Shown piece after piece: positions 24,638-34,259 of a stretch of DNA of 64,000 nucleotides (the first letter of the stretch is position 1; the number at the start of each line of letters is the position of its first letter). Position numbers and translations under genes: made by a program. Under the pieces are notes generated by a model. The model had not been told where the DNA came from, ran no database searches, and saw only the letters and a list, made by a program, of their open reading frames with translations. The DNA comes from Erwinia billingiae Eb661. Lineage in GTDB: Bacteria > Pseudomonadota > Gammaproteobacteria > Enterobacterales > Enterobacteriaceae. The DNA lies in assembly GCF_000196615.1 (NCBI RefSeq), contig NC_014306.1:2232001-2296000 (forward strand). The letters run 5' to 3'.

Positions 24638-26025
24638 CGAACCAGCATCCACATCGCAGGTGCCGACGCCACCACCAGCAATGCCATCGCCCCTTTTTCC
24701 AGCACGTTAAGCTGCGCTGTGCCGCGTCCACCCCGGCGGGCAAACAGGAACAGCAGTACGCCTGGCGCATACAGCACTACCGAAAGCAGCAGATGCAGTG
24801 GGCCTGAGGCATACAGCAGCCAGAGGCCATACGCACTGGCGCCGCTGGCGATAGCCATGATGCCCGGTCGGTTTAGCTGACGCGCCACCTTAAACAGATA
24901 CGCACCCACCAGGAAATACGGCACCAGGATCATTTCTGAGGCAATGGTCAGCAGCGTGTTGTAATCCGACCCCGTCAGCCAGATCAACACCAGGCACACC
25001 TGCACACTGATATTGGTTAGCCACAGCGACGCGGAAGGCGCGCCGCGACGGTTCTGCTTTGCCAGCGATCGCGGGAAGGCGCCATGCTCTGCGGCCATCA
25101 GCGGCACTTCGGCGGCCATAATCGTCCAGCTGAGATACGCACCGCACACCGACACAATTAAGCCCACGGCGATGATCACATCTCCCCAGGATCCGACCAG
25201 ACGGGTCATTAATCCGGCCATCGATGGATTGCGCATGCCAGCCAGTTCCGCTCTTGGCACCAGGCCTAAAGAGAGCAGGGTGACCAGCAGATAAACAATC
25301 AGTGCCGCCATTACCGCCAGTAAGGTCGCGCGGCCCACATCCTTCTTATTACGCGCGCGGGCAGACACCACCACCGCGCCTTCCACGCCGATAAACACCC
25401 ACAGGGTTATCAGCATGGTGTCTTTCACCTGCTGCCAGACCGGCGTGTGCAGCGCCAGGCCGGTAAAGTCAAAATGGAAGCGGTCATAGTTAAATGCCAC
25501 GGCGGCAAGCACCACAAACAGCCCTAACGGCACCAGCTTACCCAACGTGGCCACCAGATTGATGCTGGCGGCGGTTTGCACGCCACGGAGCACCAGCCAG
25601 TGCACCATCCACAGCAGCACGGAAGCGCCGAGCACCGCCTGCCAGGTGTTACCATCACCGAACACCACGTGTCCCGGCGAATCGGTAAAGAAGCTGAGCG
25701 CGGAAAAGACAATCACCAGATAGGAAACGTTGGCGATCACCGCACAAAGCCAGTAGCCCCAGGCGGAACAAAACCCGACCAGCTCACCAAAACCTGCACG
25801 GGCATAGGTAAAAATGCCTCCATCCAGTTCGGGCTTCAGGCGCGTCAGTAACAGCAACGCCAGTGACAGCAAAATAATGCCCGCGCCGGTGATGGCCCAG
25901 CCGATCAACAGCGCTGCCGGGCTGGCAACTGCCGCCATATTTTGCGGCAGGCTGAATACGCCCGCGCCAAGCATCGAGCTGAGAACCAACGCGGTCAGCG
26001 CGGTAAGACCTAATTTTTTGTCCAA
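24634..26025 (-). CDS. ydgI: APC-family amino-acid antiporter YdgI (arginine:ornithine type)
   Basis: A 463-residue transporter with 12 predicted membrane segments. The APA-family start KLGLTALTALVLSSMLGAGVFSLPQNMA and the gate region WVFIGVEGAVVVSARARNKKDVGRAT match E. coli YdgI and ArcD antiporters, which exchange arginine for ornithine. The cargo here is inferred. It lies next to ydgH as in E. coli. Downstream ends overlap the unknown gene at 24224-24637. Confidence 0.88.
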   Translation of the reverse strand: MDKKLGLTALTALVLSSMLGAGVFSLPQNMAAVASPAALLIGWAITGAGIILLSLALLLLTRLKPELDGGIFTYARAGFGELVGFCSAWGYWLCAVIANVSYLVIVFSALSFFTDSPGHVVFGDGNTWQAVLGASVLLWMVHWLVLRGVQTAASINLVATLGKLVPLGLFVVLAAVAFNYDRFHFDFTGLALHTPVWQQVKDTMLITLWVFIGVEGAVVVSARARNKKDVGRATLLAVMAALIVYLLVTLLSLGLVPRAELAGMRNPSMAGLMTRLVGSWGDVIIAVGLIVSVCGAYLSWTIMAAEVPLMAAEHGAFPRSLAKQNRRGAPSASLWLTNISVQVCLVLIWLTGSDYNTLLTIASEMILVPYFLVGAYLFKVARQLNRPGIMAIASGASAYGLWLLYASGPLHLLLSVVLYAPGVLLFLFARRGGRGTAQLNVLEKGAMALLVVASAPAMWMLVR

Positions 26026-26220
26026 AAAAGCATCCCGATAGCAGAATAAAACACCAGTTCAGTGATAATCCGTCGCGTTTAATGCGTGTAAACAGCATGG
26101 GCCGTGAAGGGATCAACTGAAGAAGGCGGGGATTCTACGGAGTGAGGGCAGGAGATGCAATGCGAACAGGCTGGTTTGTGACTGGTTATGCACAATCAGG
26201 GTAGGAAGTATGCAAAAGAG

Positions 26221-26246
26221 AGAAGACGGCCCGGGAGCCGTCTTCT
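26221..26246 (-). terminator. Terminator of ydgH
   Basis: AGAAGACGGC (26221-26230) pairs with GCCGTCTTCT (26237-26246). On the minus strand it follows the ydgH stop and leads into CTCTTTTG. Confidence 0.8.
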
Positions 26247-26253
26247 GACGAGA

Positions 26254-27204
26254 TTACTTGAACAGGTCAGCAGAGACCGTCAGGTTACCGCCGCTCTGGT
26301 TAGACCATTGACGCGTGATGTGATAGTACTTCGCGCCTTTCTTAATCGCCGCCTGACCAACAGCATCAGAAATTTCGGTTGGGGTACCGAAGTGGCCGGT
26401 AAAGGTCACGCTGTCGAATGGCTGCATCTGTGCCGCAGTGATGGCGCTCACTTCCTGCACGCTCTTGCCGTCCGGTGTTTTGACCGTGTAGCGCTGACCG
26501 GTAGAGGATTGCGTCTCGAAGAAACGTCCCACATCCGCGCTTGGCGTTTGCGAGGACGCAACGCCTGGGATTTGTACCTTCGCCGCTTCCGCACCACCCG
26601 CCGCCAGCGCCGCTTTACCGGCTTGAGAATCAGCAGGGATCAGGTCTGGAGACTGAACTTTACGCTCTGGCGCATTGGCTTTGTAGACATAGGCGGTGAT
26701 GTACTGGTTGCCGCCGCTGTTGGCATCAATCTGACGAACAATAAAGAAGGACGCAGCGCCTTTCTCTTTTGCCGCTTTAGTGATGGCATCATTGACGTCA
26801 GGCTGACTGCGGTAGAAACCACTGATCGAAACCGTATCGTAAGGTTCTAATTTATAGGCTTCAGCTTTATTCAGTTCACGAACGCCGTTGATCACGCGGT
26901 CGTTAGAAGGTGCCGCTGCAGGCGCATCATTGTGATACACGTCTGCCACAACACGCCAGTTCCCGCCATTGCCGTTGGTATCATTAATACTTTGAATGTA
27001 ATAAGAAGCGGCGCCCAACTCATCGGCACGTTTTGACACGGCAGCGCTGGCGTCGTTAATCGCATTAAAACGGCCAGAAATCGCAATACGATCAAAGGGT
27101 TTCAGCGCGGCCGCTTTTTCTGGTGACAGTTCCTGTGCCGCAAAAGCGGATAATGATGTGAGTGACAACAGGGCTGACGCCAGAATGGTGTTCTTCAGCT
27201 TCAT
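26254..27204 (-). CDS. ydgH: YdgH, three-domain DUF1471 periplasmic protein
   Basis: A 316-residue exported protein, founder of the DUF1471 family. A signal peptide (MKLKNTILASALLSLTSLSAFA) precedes three DUF1471 repeats: about 34-92 (LKPFDRIAISGRFNAINDASAAVSKRADELGAASYYIQS), 117-175 (LEPYDTVSISGFYRSQPDVNDAITKAAKEKGAASFFIVRQ) and 258-316 (MQPFDSVTFTGHFGTPTEISDAVGQAAIKKGAKYYHITRQ). I chose the ATG at 27204, since upstream codons encode no signal peptide. YdgH has been tied to outer-membrane permeability in E. coli. The single-domain proteins at 5.5-6.1 kb are relatives. Confidence 0.94.
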   Translation of the reverse strand: MKLKNTILASALLSLTSLSAFAAQELSPEKAAALKPFDRIAISGRFNAINDASAAVSKRADELGAASYYIQSINDTNGNGGNWRVVADVYHNDAPAAAPSNDRVINGVRELNKAEAYKLEPYDTVSISGFYRSQPDVNDAITKAAKEKGAASFFIVRQIDANSGGNQYITAYVYKANAPERKVQSPDLIPADSQAGKAALAAGGAEAAKVQIPGVASSQTPSADVGRFFETQSSTGQRYTVKTPDGKSVQEVSAITAAQMQPFDSVTFTGHFGTPTEISDAVGQAAIKKGAKYYHITRQWSNQSGGNLTVSADLFK

Positions 27205-27722
27205 AAAAATAATCCTTCGCCTTACGCAAAAAATGAGTACGAAAACGTGCTGGACTCTTGATGTGTAACAGATTAGCAGCCGATTATTGCATGTAATAAT
27301 GCCTGCTGTCTCAGCCATTTTGAGCGATTGGTTGTCTGCGCTGAGCACACCCACGGTGAGGATATTAAATAATTGTTAAATTGCGCGCTTAGCCGTCCGC
27401 TTACCACCTAAGCTGGTTATTGATATCACTTATATCGTTAATTCATTGTTAAATAATATGTTTTTCCCACGCTGGCAGGCCCGTCAGGATGTTTTTTGCT
27501 AGCAGATTATGCGTGTTTGTCGAGTAAATACAGTATCAAAGTGATGCCTTTGCCGCTTTCCTCTGAATTTTTATATGAAAAGTCGCGAAGTGTCGTGCCG
27601 TGGCTGGATCGCAGCACATATTTTCAGTAGGTTATAAACAGTTTGAAACAGATCCTGCACCGGTCGTTTGGGCCGTTGCAGCAGGACCAACCATCATTTC
27701 ACCTCTGATGAAAGGGATTATT
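27205..27722. other. ydgH-pntA divergent intergenic region
   Basis: About 520 bp holding the promoters of ydgH and pntAB. The middle is AT-rich (27361-27470). TCCTGC/GCAGGA near 27653-27685 could form a leader hairpin before pntA. The pntA reading frame is open upstream to a GTG at 27600, but that extension has no counterpart in PntA proteins. No other gene is seen. Confidence 0.5.
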
Positions 27723-29252
27723 ATGCTAATTGGAATAACCAAAGAGCGGTTGCCCAACGAAGCGCGAGTCGCTGCAACACCGAAAACGGTAGAGCAGCTT
27801 TTAGCACTCGGCTTCAGCGTGGCGATTGAGCACGATGCCGGGAAGCTGGCCAGTTTTGATGATGCTGCCTATGCGGCCGCCGGCGCCACGCTGGTCGACA
27901 CCGCTACCGTCTGGCAGTCAGATATTATTCTGAAGGTCAATGCACCGGATGATGCCGAGATTGCCTTGACCCGCGAGGGCAGCACGCTGGTGAGTTTTAT
28001 CTGGCCAGCCCAGAATCCTGAACTGTTGGAGAAACTGGCAGCGCGCAACGTGACCGTGATGTCGATGGACGCCGTGCCGCGCATTTCACGCGCTCAGTCG
28101 CTGGATGCATTGAGTTCGATGGCCAACATCGCCGGCTACCGCGCGATTGTTGAGGCCGCCCATGAGTTTGGCCGCTTCTTCACCGGTCAAATCACCGCCG
28201 CAGGCAAAGTACCGCCGGCAAAAGTGATGGTGATCGGTGCGGGTGTGGCGGGTCTGGCAGCGATTGGTGCCGCTGGCAGCCTTGGCGCGATTGTCCGTGC
28301 TTTTGATACCCGCCCGGAAGTGAAAGAGCAGGTGCAGAGCATGGGCGCCGAGTTCCTTGAGCTGGACTTTGAAGAGGAAGCGGGCAGTGGCGACGGCTAC
28401 GCAAAAGTGATGTCAGAAGCCTTTATTAAGGCGGAGATGGCGTTATTTGCGGCACAAGCCGAAGAGGTCGACATTATTGTCACTACCGCGCTGATCCCAG
28501 GGCGCCCGGCACCGAAGCTGATCACCGCTGAAATGGTGGCTTCGATGAAGCCGGGCAGCGTGATTGTTGATTTAGCGGCGCAAACCGGCGGTAACTGCGA
28601 ACTGACCGTCGCCGATCAAGTGACCACCACCGCAAACGGCGTGAAAATCATCGGTTATACCGATCTGCCAAGCCGTTTACCGACGCAGTCCTCACAGCTG
28701 TACGGCACTAACCTGGTTAACCTGCTGAAGCTGCTGTGCAAAGAGAAAAACGGCGAAATCAGCGTAGATTTCGAGGATGTGGTGATCCGCAGCGTCACGG
28801 TTATCCGTGAAGGTGAAGTGACCTGGCCGGCACCGCCGATTCAGGTGTCTGCTGCCCCGAAAGCGGCTCCAGCGGCGAAAGCTGTCGAGAAAGTTGAGAA
28901 GGCGCCGGTTTCTCCGTTGCGTAAATATGTGCTGTTCGCGCTGGCGATCGTGCTGTTTGGCTGGTTCGCCAATGTCGCACCTGCGGCGTTCCTGTCGCAC
29001 TTTACCGTTTTTGCACTCTCTTGTGTGGTCGGCTATTACGTGGTCTGGAACGTCAGCCATGCCCTGCACACGCCGCTGATGTCGGTGACCAATGCCATTT
29101 CAGGCATCATCGTGGTCGGTGCCGTCCTGCAAATCGGTCATGGCGGTTGGGTCAGCTTCCTGTCCTTTGTTGCGGTGCTGATTGCCAGTATTAATATTTT
29201 CGGTGGTTTCACCGTCACTCAGCGCATGCTGAAAATGTTTCGTAAGAACTAA
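27723..29252 (+). CDS. pntA: NAD(P) transhydrogenase subunit alpha
   Basis: A 509-residue subunit of the proton-pumping transhydrogenase, which makes NADPH from NADH using the proton gradient. The NAD(H)-binding domain I holds [24 protein letters not shown], the Rossmann glycine motif [20 protein letters not shown] and [14 protein letters not shown]; about residues 400-505 form four membrane helices ending [12 protein letters not shown]. It matches E. coli PntA (510 aa). AAAGGG precedes the ATG. pntB follows 10 bp downstream. Confidence 0.98.
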   Translation: MLIGITKERLPNEARVAATPKTVEQLLALGFSVAIEHDAGKLASFDDAAYAAAGATLVDTATVWQSDIILKVNAPDDAEIALTREGSTLVSFIWPAQNPELLEKLAARNVTVMSMDAVPRISRAQSLDALSSMANIAGYRAIVEAAHEFGRFFTGQITAAGKVPPAKVMVIGAGVAGLAAIGAAGSLGAIVRAFDTRPEVKEQVQSMGAEFLELDFEEEAGSGDGYAKVMSEAFIKAEMALFAAQAEEVDIIVTTALIPGRPAPKLITAEMVASMKPGSVIVDLAAQTGGNCELTVADQVTTTANGVKIIGYTDLPSRLPTQSSQLYGTNLVNLLKLLCKEKNGEISVDFEDVVIRSVTVIREGEVTWPAPPIQVSAAPKAAPAAKAVEKVEKAPVSPLRKYVLFALAIVLFGWFANVAPAAFLSHFTVFALSCVVGYYVVWNVSHALHTPLMSVTNAISGIIVVGAVLQIGHGGWVSFLSFVAVLIASINIFGGFTVTQRMLKMFRKN

Positions 29253-29262
29253 GGGGTAATCA

Positions 29263-30651
29263 ATGTCTGAAGGATTAGTGACTGCAGCATACATTGTTGC
29301 CGCAATTCTTTTTATCTGCAGCCTGGCTGGGCTGGCGAAACATGAGACGGCTAAACAGGGCAACCTGTTCGGTATCAGCGGTATGGCGATTGCGCTGCTG
29401 GCGACCTTGCTTGGTCCGGACAGCGGCAACGTTGGCTGGGTCCTGTTAGCGATGGTCATCGGTGGCACCATCGGTATCCGTCTGGCGAAGAAGGTCGAAA
29501 TGACTGAAATGCCAGAGCTGGTTGCCGTGCTGCACAGCTTTGTCGGTATGGCCGCAGTGTTAGTGGGCTTTAACAGCTACCTCGATCATGGCCCGGGCCT
29601 TGATTTGGTGCTGGAAAATATCCATCTGACCGAAGTGTTTATCGGCATCTTTATCGGTGCGGTGACCTTCACCGGTTCTCTGGTGGCCTTTGGCAAACTG
29701 CGCGGCAAAATTTCATCCCGTCCGTTGATGCTGCCGCATCGTCATAAGCTGAATCTGCTGGCGCTGGTGGTTTCACTCTGCCTGCTGATTGCCTTTGTCC
29801 GCACCGACAGCACCGGAGTACAGGTGTTTGCTCTGCTGATTATGACGGTGATTGCGCTGGCTTTCGGCTGGCATCTGGTGGCCTCAATCGGCGGTGCGGA
29901 TATGCCGGTGGTGGTGTCAATGCTCAACTCCTATTCAGGTTGGGCAGCGGCGGCAGCGGGCTTTATGCTCAGCAACGATCTGCTGATCGTCACCGGTGCG
30001 CTGGTGGGCTCCAGCGGGGCGATCCTCTCGTACATTATGTGTAAGGCGATGAACCGCTCGTTTGTCAGCGTGATTGCCGGTGGGTTTGGCACCGACAGCA
30101 GCTCAACCGGTGAAACCGATGAAGTGGGTGAGCACCGTGAGATTGATGCGCAAGGCACGGCAGACATGCTGAAAAACTCCACCTCGGTGATCATTACCCC
30201 AGGCTACGGCATGGCGGTCGCGCAGGCGCAATATCCGGTTGCGGAAATTACTGAAAAGCTGCGCGCCCGGGGCATCAAGGTTCGTTTTGGTATCCATCCG
30301 GTCGCGGGTCGTCTGCCTGGGCACATGAACGTGCTGCTGGCTGAAGCGCGCGTTCCGTACGATATCGTGCTGGAAATGGATGAAATCAACGACGATTTCA
30401 GCAGCACCGATACCGTGCTGGTGATTGGTGCCAACGACACGGTGAACCCGGCTGCGCAGGAAGATCCACGCAGTCCAATCGCGGGTATGCCGGTGTTAGA
30501 GGTGTGGAAAGCGCAAAACGTGGTGGTATTTAAACGTTCAATGAATACCGGCTATGCCGGTGTGCAAAACCCACTGTTCTTTAAGGAAAACACGCAGATG
30601 CTGTTCGGCGATGCGAAAGCCACCGTCGATGCCATTCTGAAAGCCCTGTAA
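29263..30651 (+). CDS. pntB: NAD(P) transhydrogenase subunit beta
   Basis: A 462-residue subunit matching E. coli PntB in length. The first 260 residues form about nine membrane helices; the C-terminal domain III binds NADP(H) with [37 protein letters not shown] and [13 protein letters not shown]. Together with PntA it forms the membrane complex that supplies NADPH. It is the second gene of the pntAB operon and ends at a strong terminator. Confidence 0.98.
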   Translation: MSEGLVTAAYIVAAILFICSLAGLAKHETAKQGNLFGISGMAIALLATLLGPDSGNVGWVLLAMVIGGTIGIRLAKKVEMTEMPELVAVLHSFVGMAAVLVGFNSYLDHGPGLDLVLENIHLTEVFIGIFIGAVTFTGSLVAFGKLRGKISSRPLMLPHRHKLNLLALVVSLCLLIAFVRTDSTGVQVFALLIMTVIALAFGWHLVASIGGADMPVVVSMLNSYSGWAAAAAGFMLSNDLLIVTGALVGSSGAILSYIMCKAMNRSFVSVIAGGFGTDSSSTGETDEVGEHREIDAQGTADMLKNSTSVIITPGYGMAVAQAQYPVAEITEKLRARGIKVRFGIHPVAGRLPGHMNVLLAEARVPYDIVLEMDEINDDFSSTDTVLVIGANDTVNPAAQEDPRSPIAGMPVLEVWKAQNVVVFKRSMNTGYAGVQNPLFFKENTQMLFGDAKATVDAILKAL

Positions 30652-30683
30652 AAGTGCCCCGTCAGCGGGGGCTTAAGGTGTAA

Positions 30684-30711
30684 AAAAAGGCCGGGATTTC
30701 CCGGCCTTTTT
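30684..30711. terminator. Bidirectional terminator between pntB and uspE
   Basis: AAAAAGGCCGGGA pairs with TCCCGGCCTTTTT around TT, a classical intrinsic terminator with A and T runs on both sides. A second small hairpin (GCCCC/GGGGC) lies at 30655-30672. Confidence 0.93.
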
Positions 30712-30729
30712 GTTGTTCAGAGACTGACA

Positions 30730-31680
30730 TTAATCGTCTTCATCATCATCAAGTTCAATCGGCGAGGTAAAACCGTCGGGCTTAATCGCCAGCAAATCGC
30801 AGCGCAGATGATCAATAACCTGTTCCGCGGTATTGCCGAGGAACGCCGCAGATATCCCGGTTCGGCCAATCGTGCCTAATACCACCACACCCGCATCCAG
30901 ATGTTCCGCTAAATTCGGGATAACCTCTTCCGGCAGGCCTTTATCGACGTGGGTAAACTTCTCATCAATGCTGAATTTTTGCCGCAACGCTTTCATCGCC
31001 AGCAGATGCTGACCGCGGATCGCATCGTTATAAACGCTCGGGTCAAAGTCCGGCAGTTCAATGGCGATATTAATGGGCGTAATCGGGTAAGCGCCTACCA
31101 GATGGACTTCGGTATGGTTGACTAAATCAGCCAGTTCCAGCGTCTCTTTTACCAGCTTGGTATTGAGTGGGTCATGATGCGGTTCTTCACTGGCAAGGTT
31201 AACGGCCACCACGGCGCGGCCACCTTCAGGCCACGGCTGATCCTTCACCATCCAAACCGGGCACGGGCATTTACGCAGCAGATGCCAGTCGGTAGGGGTA
31301 AAGACTACGGCCTGCAGGCGATCGTGCTGGTGAGCCATCTTCAGCACCAGGTCATAACGTCCATTCAGCACTTCCTGAATGATCGCCTCGTAAGGGCGGT
31401 TATGCCAGATCACTTTGATCTCAATGTGGACGCCCGCATCCAGATAAGACTGGGCCTGTTCGCGGATCCATTCGGTGCGCTGACTGACCACGCCTTTCCG
31501 CATGGTGGTGCGTTCATCAGGCGACAACAGGGTGGTCATTTCGTATGAGAAATCATAAATCGGCAGGAAAGCCGTGATCCGGCCACCGAGGCGCTGGTTC
31601 AGGTATACGGCACGGCGTAGCGCAGGCTGATCGTCCTGCTGCGGATCGACCGCCACGAGAATGTTTTGATACTTGGTCAT
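30730..31680 (-). CDS. uspE: Universal stress protein E
   Basis: A 316-residue protein of two tandem Usp domains, matching E. coli UspE exactly in length. Domain 1 starts [21 protein letters not shown]; domain 2 has VHLVGAYP and the G-2x-G-9x-G(S/T)-like block [24 protein letters not shown]. It is implicated in stress survival, motility and aggregation in E. coli. I chose the ATG at 31680; the longer frame to 31818 has no family support. It is upstream of fnr in E. coli too. Confidence 0.96.
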   Translation of the reverse strand: MTKYQNILVAVDPQQDDQPALRRAVYLNQRLGGRITAFLPIYDFSYEMTTLLSPDERTTMRKGVVSQRTEWIREQAQSYLDAGVHIEIKVIWHNRPYEAIIQEVLNGRYDLVLKMAHQHDRLQAVVFTPTDWHLLRKCPCPVWMVKDQPWPEGGRAVVAVNLASEEPHHDPLNTKLVKETLELADLVNHTEVHLVGAYPITPINIAIELPDFDPSVYNDAIRGQHLLAMKALRQKFSIDEKFTHVDKGLPEEVIPNLAEHLDAGVVVLGTIGRTGISAAFLGNTAEQVIDHLRCDLLAIKPDGFTSPIELDDDEDD

Positions 31681-32124
31681 AACGGGTTCTCCAGACACTG
31701 ATCGTGATAGGTTAAAGATAGCCCAATAGCGGCCCGTGCAGAAGGAAAAAGTTATAGGCGGATCAATATTATAACAAATAATAAGCAGGCTATTCACACC
31801 TCGCCAGCCGGCTAACAACAGCAGAAAAAAGGCTTAGCAAAACCGCGTTGCCAACCCGGCCCCAGCAACCCCACGCCATCAGCGGTAGCTGGCGTGTGCA
31901 AAGCAAGACGCGGTCATTTTTCAGAAATCAGAAAAAGGGGTGATTCAAAGCCGTTGGTGTTAAAAACATCCCGCCATCAAGCCGTTGAAATTAATCTTTT
32001 AACTTCATTATTTCGCACTTTAGGAATCTCTAACCCTGAACTTTATAACCGAAGCGTGAACCAATGAAAGACCGTCACAATAATCTGCGGCCAGGTTAGT
32101 AACGGCAGTCATTATAAGTCATGA
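31681..32124. other. Intergenic region upstream of uspE
   Basis: About 440 bp with the uspE promoter and, toward the right, the start region of the small Cys4 gene. It becomes AT-rich after 31900. No gene or strong motif is seen. Confidence 0.5.
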
Positions 32125-32334
32125 ATGAATAATCTGATTAAAATTGATGTTTTGGGGTTGAATGTTGTGTTAGCGAAAAAAGAGTGTGAACGATGTGATA
32201 AGGACAGGAATTTATTCGACAGAGTCACCTCTACGGATAAAGCGCTGTGTGAAGAGTGTTTACATACTGAAGTGATTGAACTGAGAAACCGGCAATGCCA
32301 ACAGAATGCTGGGGCTGACAACAATGTTAAATAA
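32125..32334 (+). CDS. Small Cys4 (zinc-ribbon-like) protein
   Basis: A 69-residue protein with two CxxC knuckles, CERC (about residues 22-25) and CEEC (about 42-45), spaced 16 residues apart, which suggests one bound zinc. I do not recognise the family. It has no membrane segment. It ends 13 bp before the glycosyltransferase start, so the pair is probably cotranscribed. The ribosome site is weak and the region is AT-richer than its neighbours, which fits acquired DNA. Confidence 0.55.
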   Translation: MNNLIKIDVLGLNVVLAKKECERCDKDRNLFDRVTSTDKALCEECLHTEVIELRNRQCQQNAGADNNVK

Positions 32335-32347
32335 GAGTGGTTTACCC

Positions 32348-33289
32348 ATGACGGATAATATTGATGTGAGCATCATTATTCCGGTGTTTAATGCAGCGGA
32401 TAGCATTGGTGATTTGATAGACGAAATTTGCCGTGAAAAACGGGTTAATTTTGAACTGATCGTCATTAATGACGGTTCCAGCGACACCACTCACGACATT
32501 ATCGCCGCCATCGCCGATCCACGGGTGGTATTGATAGACCAGGTCAATAAGGGCGTTTACGCGGCAAGAAATGCCGGTTTGGCCGCTCACCGCGGCAAAT
32601 GGTTGATGTTCCTCGATGCGGATGATCGTGTCGGGGAAGGGTTTATCTATAACCGCTTAATGCTGGCGGAAGAGAACCACGTTGATGTACTGGTGATGAA
32701 TGCCTGGCGCGATGGCTTCGGGCATGAACATAAGGTTGCGATCCACCAGAAGCAATCCTGCAATAAAGTGATTAGCGGATTCAGCTGGATGCAAAGCTGC
32801 GTTGATAACGATGAGTGGCCCCATTACCTTTGGCTACAGCTGGTCAGGTCGGACTACGTCAAAAGGCATCGAATGACCTTCCATGAAGGCAAAAGCCACA
32901 AGGACATTTTGTGGACGGTAGAATTAGCCATCAATAATGGCAACTTTTATATTTCGGATGAGAAAGACTATACCTATCTGCACAATGCTCAGTCGATTAC
33001 CAATCGCGGGGATTATTTTGATCTCAGAGCAACCAGCTATATCGATGTGATTAAAAAATTAATCAACTATTCCCGTAAGCCAGGATATGAGTCGGTCAGG
33101 CTCTGTTTATTGCGGCATGCCCTGGTTGAGACGCGACATTTTCTTGGACTGTACCGCAACCGGGTACGGGATAAGGATAAAATTAAGCGCAACTTTAAGG
33201 GGAATATTTCGCTTTCAAGACTGGGTAAGGGAATTAACAGTCCGAGTGATTTCTTCTTTTATATAAAGCTGGTGCTAAAGCTAAGATAA
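32348..33289 (+). CDS. Family 2 glycosyltransferase
   Basis: A 313-residue GT-A enzyme that transfers a sugar from a nucleotide sugar. The fold opens with VSIIIPVFNAADSIGDLIDEI, then VINDGSSDTT, NKGVYAARNAGLAAHRGKWLMFLDADDRV, where DADD is the metal/donor motif. The C-terminal half is basic and shows no clear membrane segment. I chose the ATG at 32348; in-frame starts at 32306 and 32324 overlap the small gene. It is not part of a polysaccharide cluster, standing alone between uspE and fnr, with AT-rich codon use. Acceptor unknown. Confidence 0.85.
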   Translation: MTDNIDVSIIIPVFNAADSIGDLIDEICREKRVNFELIVINDGSSDTTHDIIAAIADPRVVLIDQVNKGVYAARNAGLAAHRGKWLMFLDADDRVGEGFIYNRLMLAEENHVDVLVMNAWRDGFGHEHKVAIHQKQSCNKVISGFSWMQSCVDNDEWPHYLWLQLVRSDYVKRHRMTFHEGKSHKDILWTVELAINNGNFYISDEKDYTYLHNAQSITNRGDYFDLRATSYIDVIKKLINYSRKPGYESVRLCLLRHALVETRHFLGLYRNRVRDKDKIKRNFKGNISLSRLGKGINSPSDFFFYIKLVLKLR

Positions 33290-33321
33290 ACAGCACTGAA
33301 AAGGCGGGAAGGGGGCAAAAA

Positions 33322-33347
33322 CGCCGGGTTAGCAGGCCAACCCGGCG
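33322..33347. terminator. Terminator between the glycosyltransferase gene and fnr
   Basis: CGCCGGGTT (33322-33330) pairs with AACCCGGCG (33339-33347). On the minus strand it is followed by TTTTT, so it ends fnr; it may also stop the glycosyltransferase transcript. Confidence 0.85.
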
Positions 33348-33355
33348 GAGTTTAA

Positions 33356-34111
33356 TCAGGCGATGGCGCGGCTTTGTCCGGCCAGCTGCGACAGCACATC
33401 ATGATCTTCAATGGTGATGTATTTGCCTTTTACCGCCAGCATTCCGCTTTTCTGGAAGCGACCCAGCAAACGGCTGATGGTTTCAACGGTTAAGCCGAGA
33501 TAATTTCCAATGTCGCCACGGGTCATGGTCAGACGAAACTCGCGTGGAGAGAAGCCGCGTTCGGCAAAGCGACGAGACAGGCCGTAGATAAAGGCCGCCA
33601 GTCGCTCTTCGGCATTTTTCTTGGAGAGCAGCAGGATCATTTCCTGATCGCCTTTAATCTCACCGCTCATCAGGCGCATCATCTGCTGACGCAGGCTTGG
33701 CATTTTGCCTGACAGGTCATCCAGCGTTTCAAACGGAATTTCACACACCATGGCCGTTTCCAGCGCCTGGGAGAAACTCGGATGCTGGCCACCATTGATG
33801 GCATCGAAGCCCACCAGGTCACCCGCAAGGTGGAATCCGGTAATCTGTTCGTCACCCTGTTCGGTGATGGTATAGCTCTTAATGGTTCCGGAACGAATAG
33901 CGTACAGCGATTTCAGCTCGTCCCCAGCTTTGAACAGCGTCTGGCCTTTCTGAATCGGCTTTTTGCGTTCGATAATATTATCCAGCTGATCGAGCTCATG
34001 CTCGTTCAACGTGAAGGGAATACAGAGCTGGCTGATGCTGCAATCCTGACAGTGAATAGCACAACCGCCAGACTGGATACGTCTGTTGATAACACGCTTT
34101 TCCGGGATCAT
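33356..34111 (-). CDS. fnr: Oxygen-sensing global regulator FNR
   Basis: A 251-residue CRP/FNR protein, the switch for anaerobic metabolism. The [4Fe-4S] ligands are in [16 protein letters not shown] (Cys17, 21, 24, 30) plus the cysteine of [10 protein letters not shown]; the cAMP-like fold and dimer helix ([36 protein letters not shown]) precede the helix-turn-helix [22 protein letters not shown]. It is near-identical to E. coli FNR with one extra residue at the N-terminus. Two FNR-type sites lie upstream (34133-34146 and 34244-34257). Confidence 0.98.
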   Translation of the reverse strand: MIPEKRVINRRIQSGGCAIHCQDCSISQLCIPFTLNEHELDQLDNIIERKKPIQKGQTLFKAGDELKSLYAIRSGTIKSYTITEQGDEQITGFHLAGDLVGFDAINGGQHPSFSQALETAMVCEIPFETLDDLSGKMPSLRQQMMRLMSGEIKGDQEMILLLSKKNAEERLAAFIYGLSRRFAERGFSPREFRLTMTRGDIGNYLGLTVETISRLLGRFQKSGMLAVKGKYITIEDHDVLSQLAGQSRAIA

Positions 34112-34132
34112 AGAGATACGCTCGATTGATTA

Positions 34133-34146
34133 TTGACTGGGGTCAA
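34133..34146. promoter_or_regulatory. Candidate FNR site at the fnr promoter
   Basis: TTGACTGGGGTCAA has perfect arms TTGAC/GTCAA with the FNR spacing (consensus TTGAT-N4-ATCAA). It is 22 bp upstream of the fnr start, where E. coli fnr has its autoregulatory site. Confidence 0.75.
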
Positions 34147-34208
34147 TTTTAACATTTTTTAGTCACAGAAGGGAACTGATCCGAGCAGTTTTAGCCATAT
34201 AAAAAGAA

Positions 34209-34233
34209 GGGATGCTGTTTAAATTTGCATCCC
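34209..34233 (-). terminator. Terminator of the dal operon
   Basis: GGGATGC (34209-34215) pairs with GCATCCC (34227-34233); on the minus strand a TTCTTTTTAT tract follows, about 27 bp after the dalT stop. Confidence 0.8.
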
Positions 34234-34243
34234 GTTGAATATA

Positions 34244-34257
34244 TTGATTTTAATCAA
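34244..34257. promoter_or_regulatory. Perfect FNR consensus site between dalT and its terminator
   Basis: TTGATTTTAATCAA matches TTGAT-N4-ATCAA exactly. It is about 133 bp upstream of the fnr start and just after the dalT stop codon. It may be a distal fnr autoregulation site, or serve an unseen promoter. Confidence 0.65.
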
Positions 34258-34259
34258 AC

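Noticed and set aside
27600..27722. In-frame N-terminal extension of pntA from a GTG
   Set aside because: PntA proteins start at MxIGI(T/P)(K/R)ER; AAAGGG supports the ATG at 27723.
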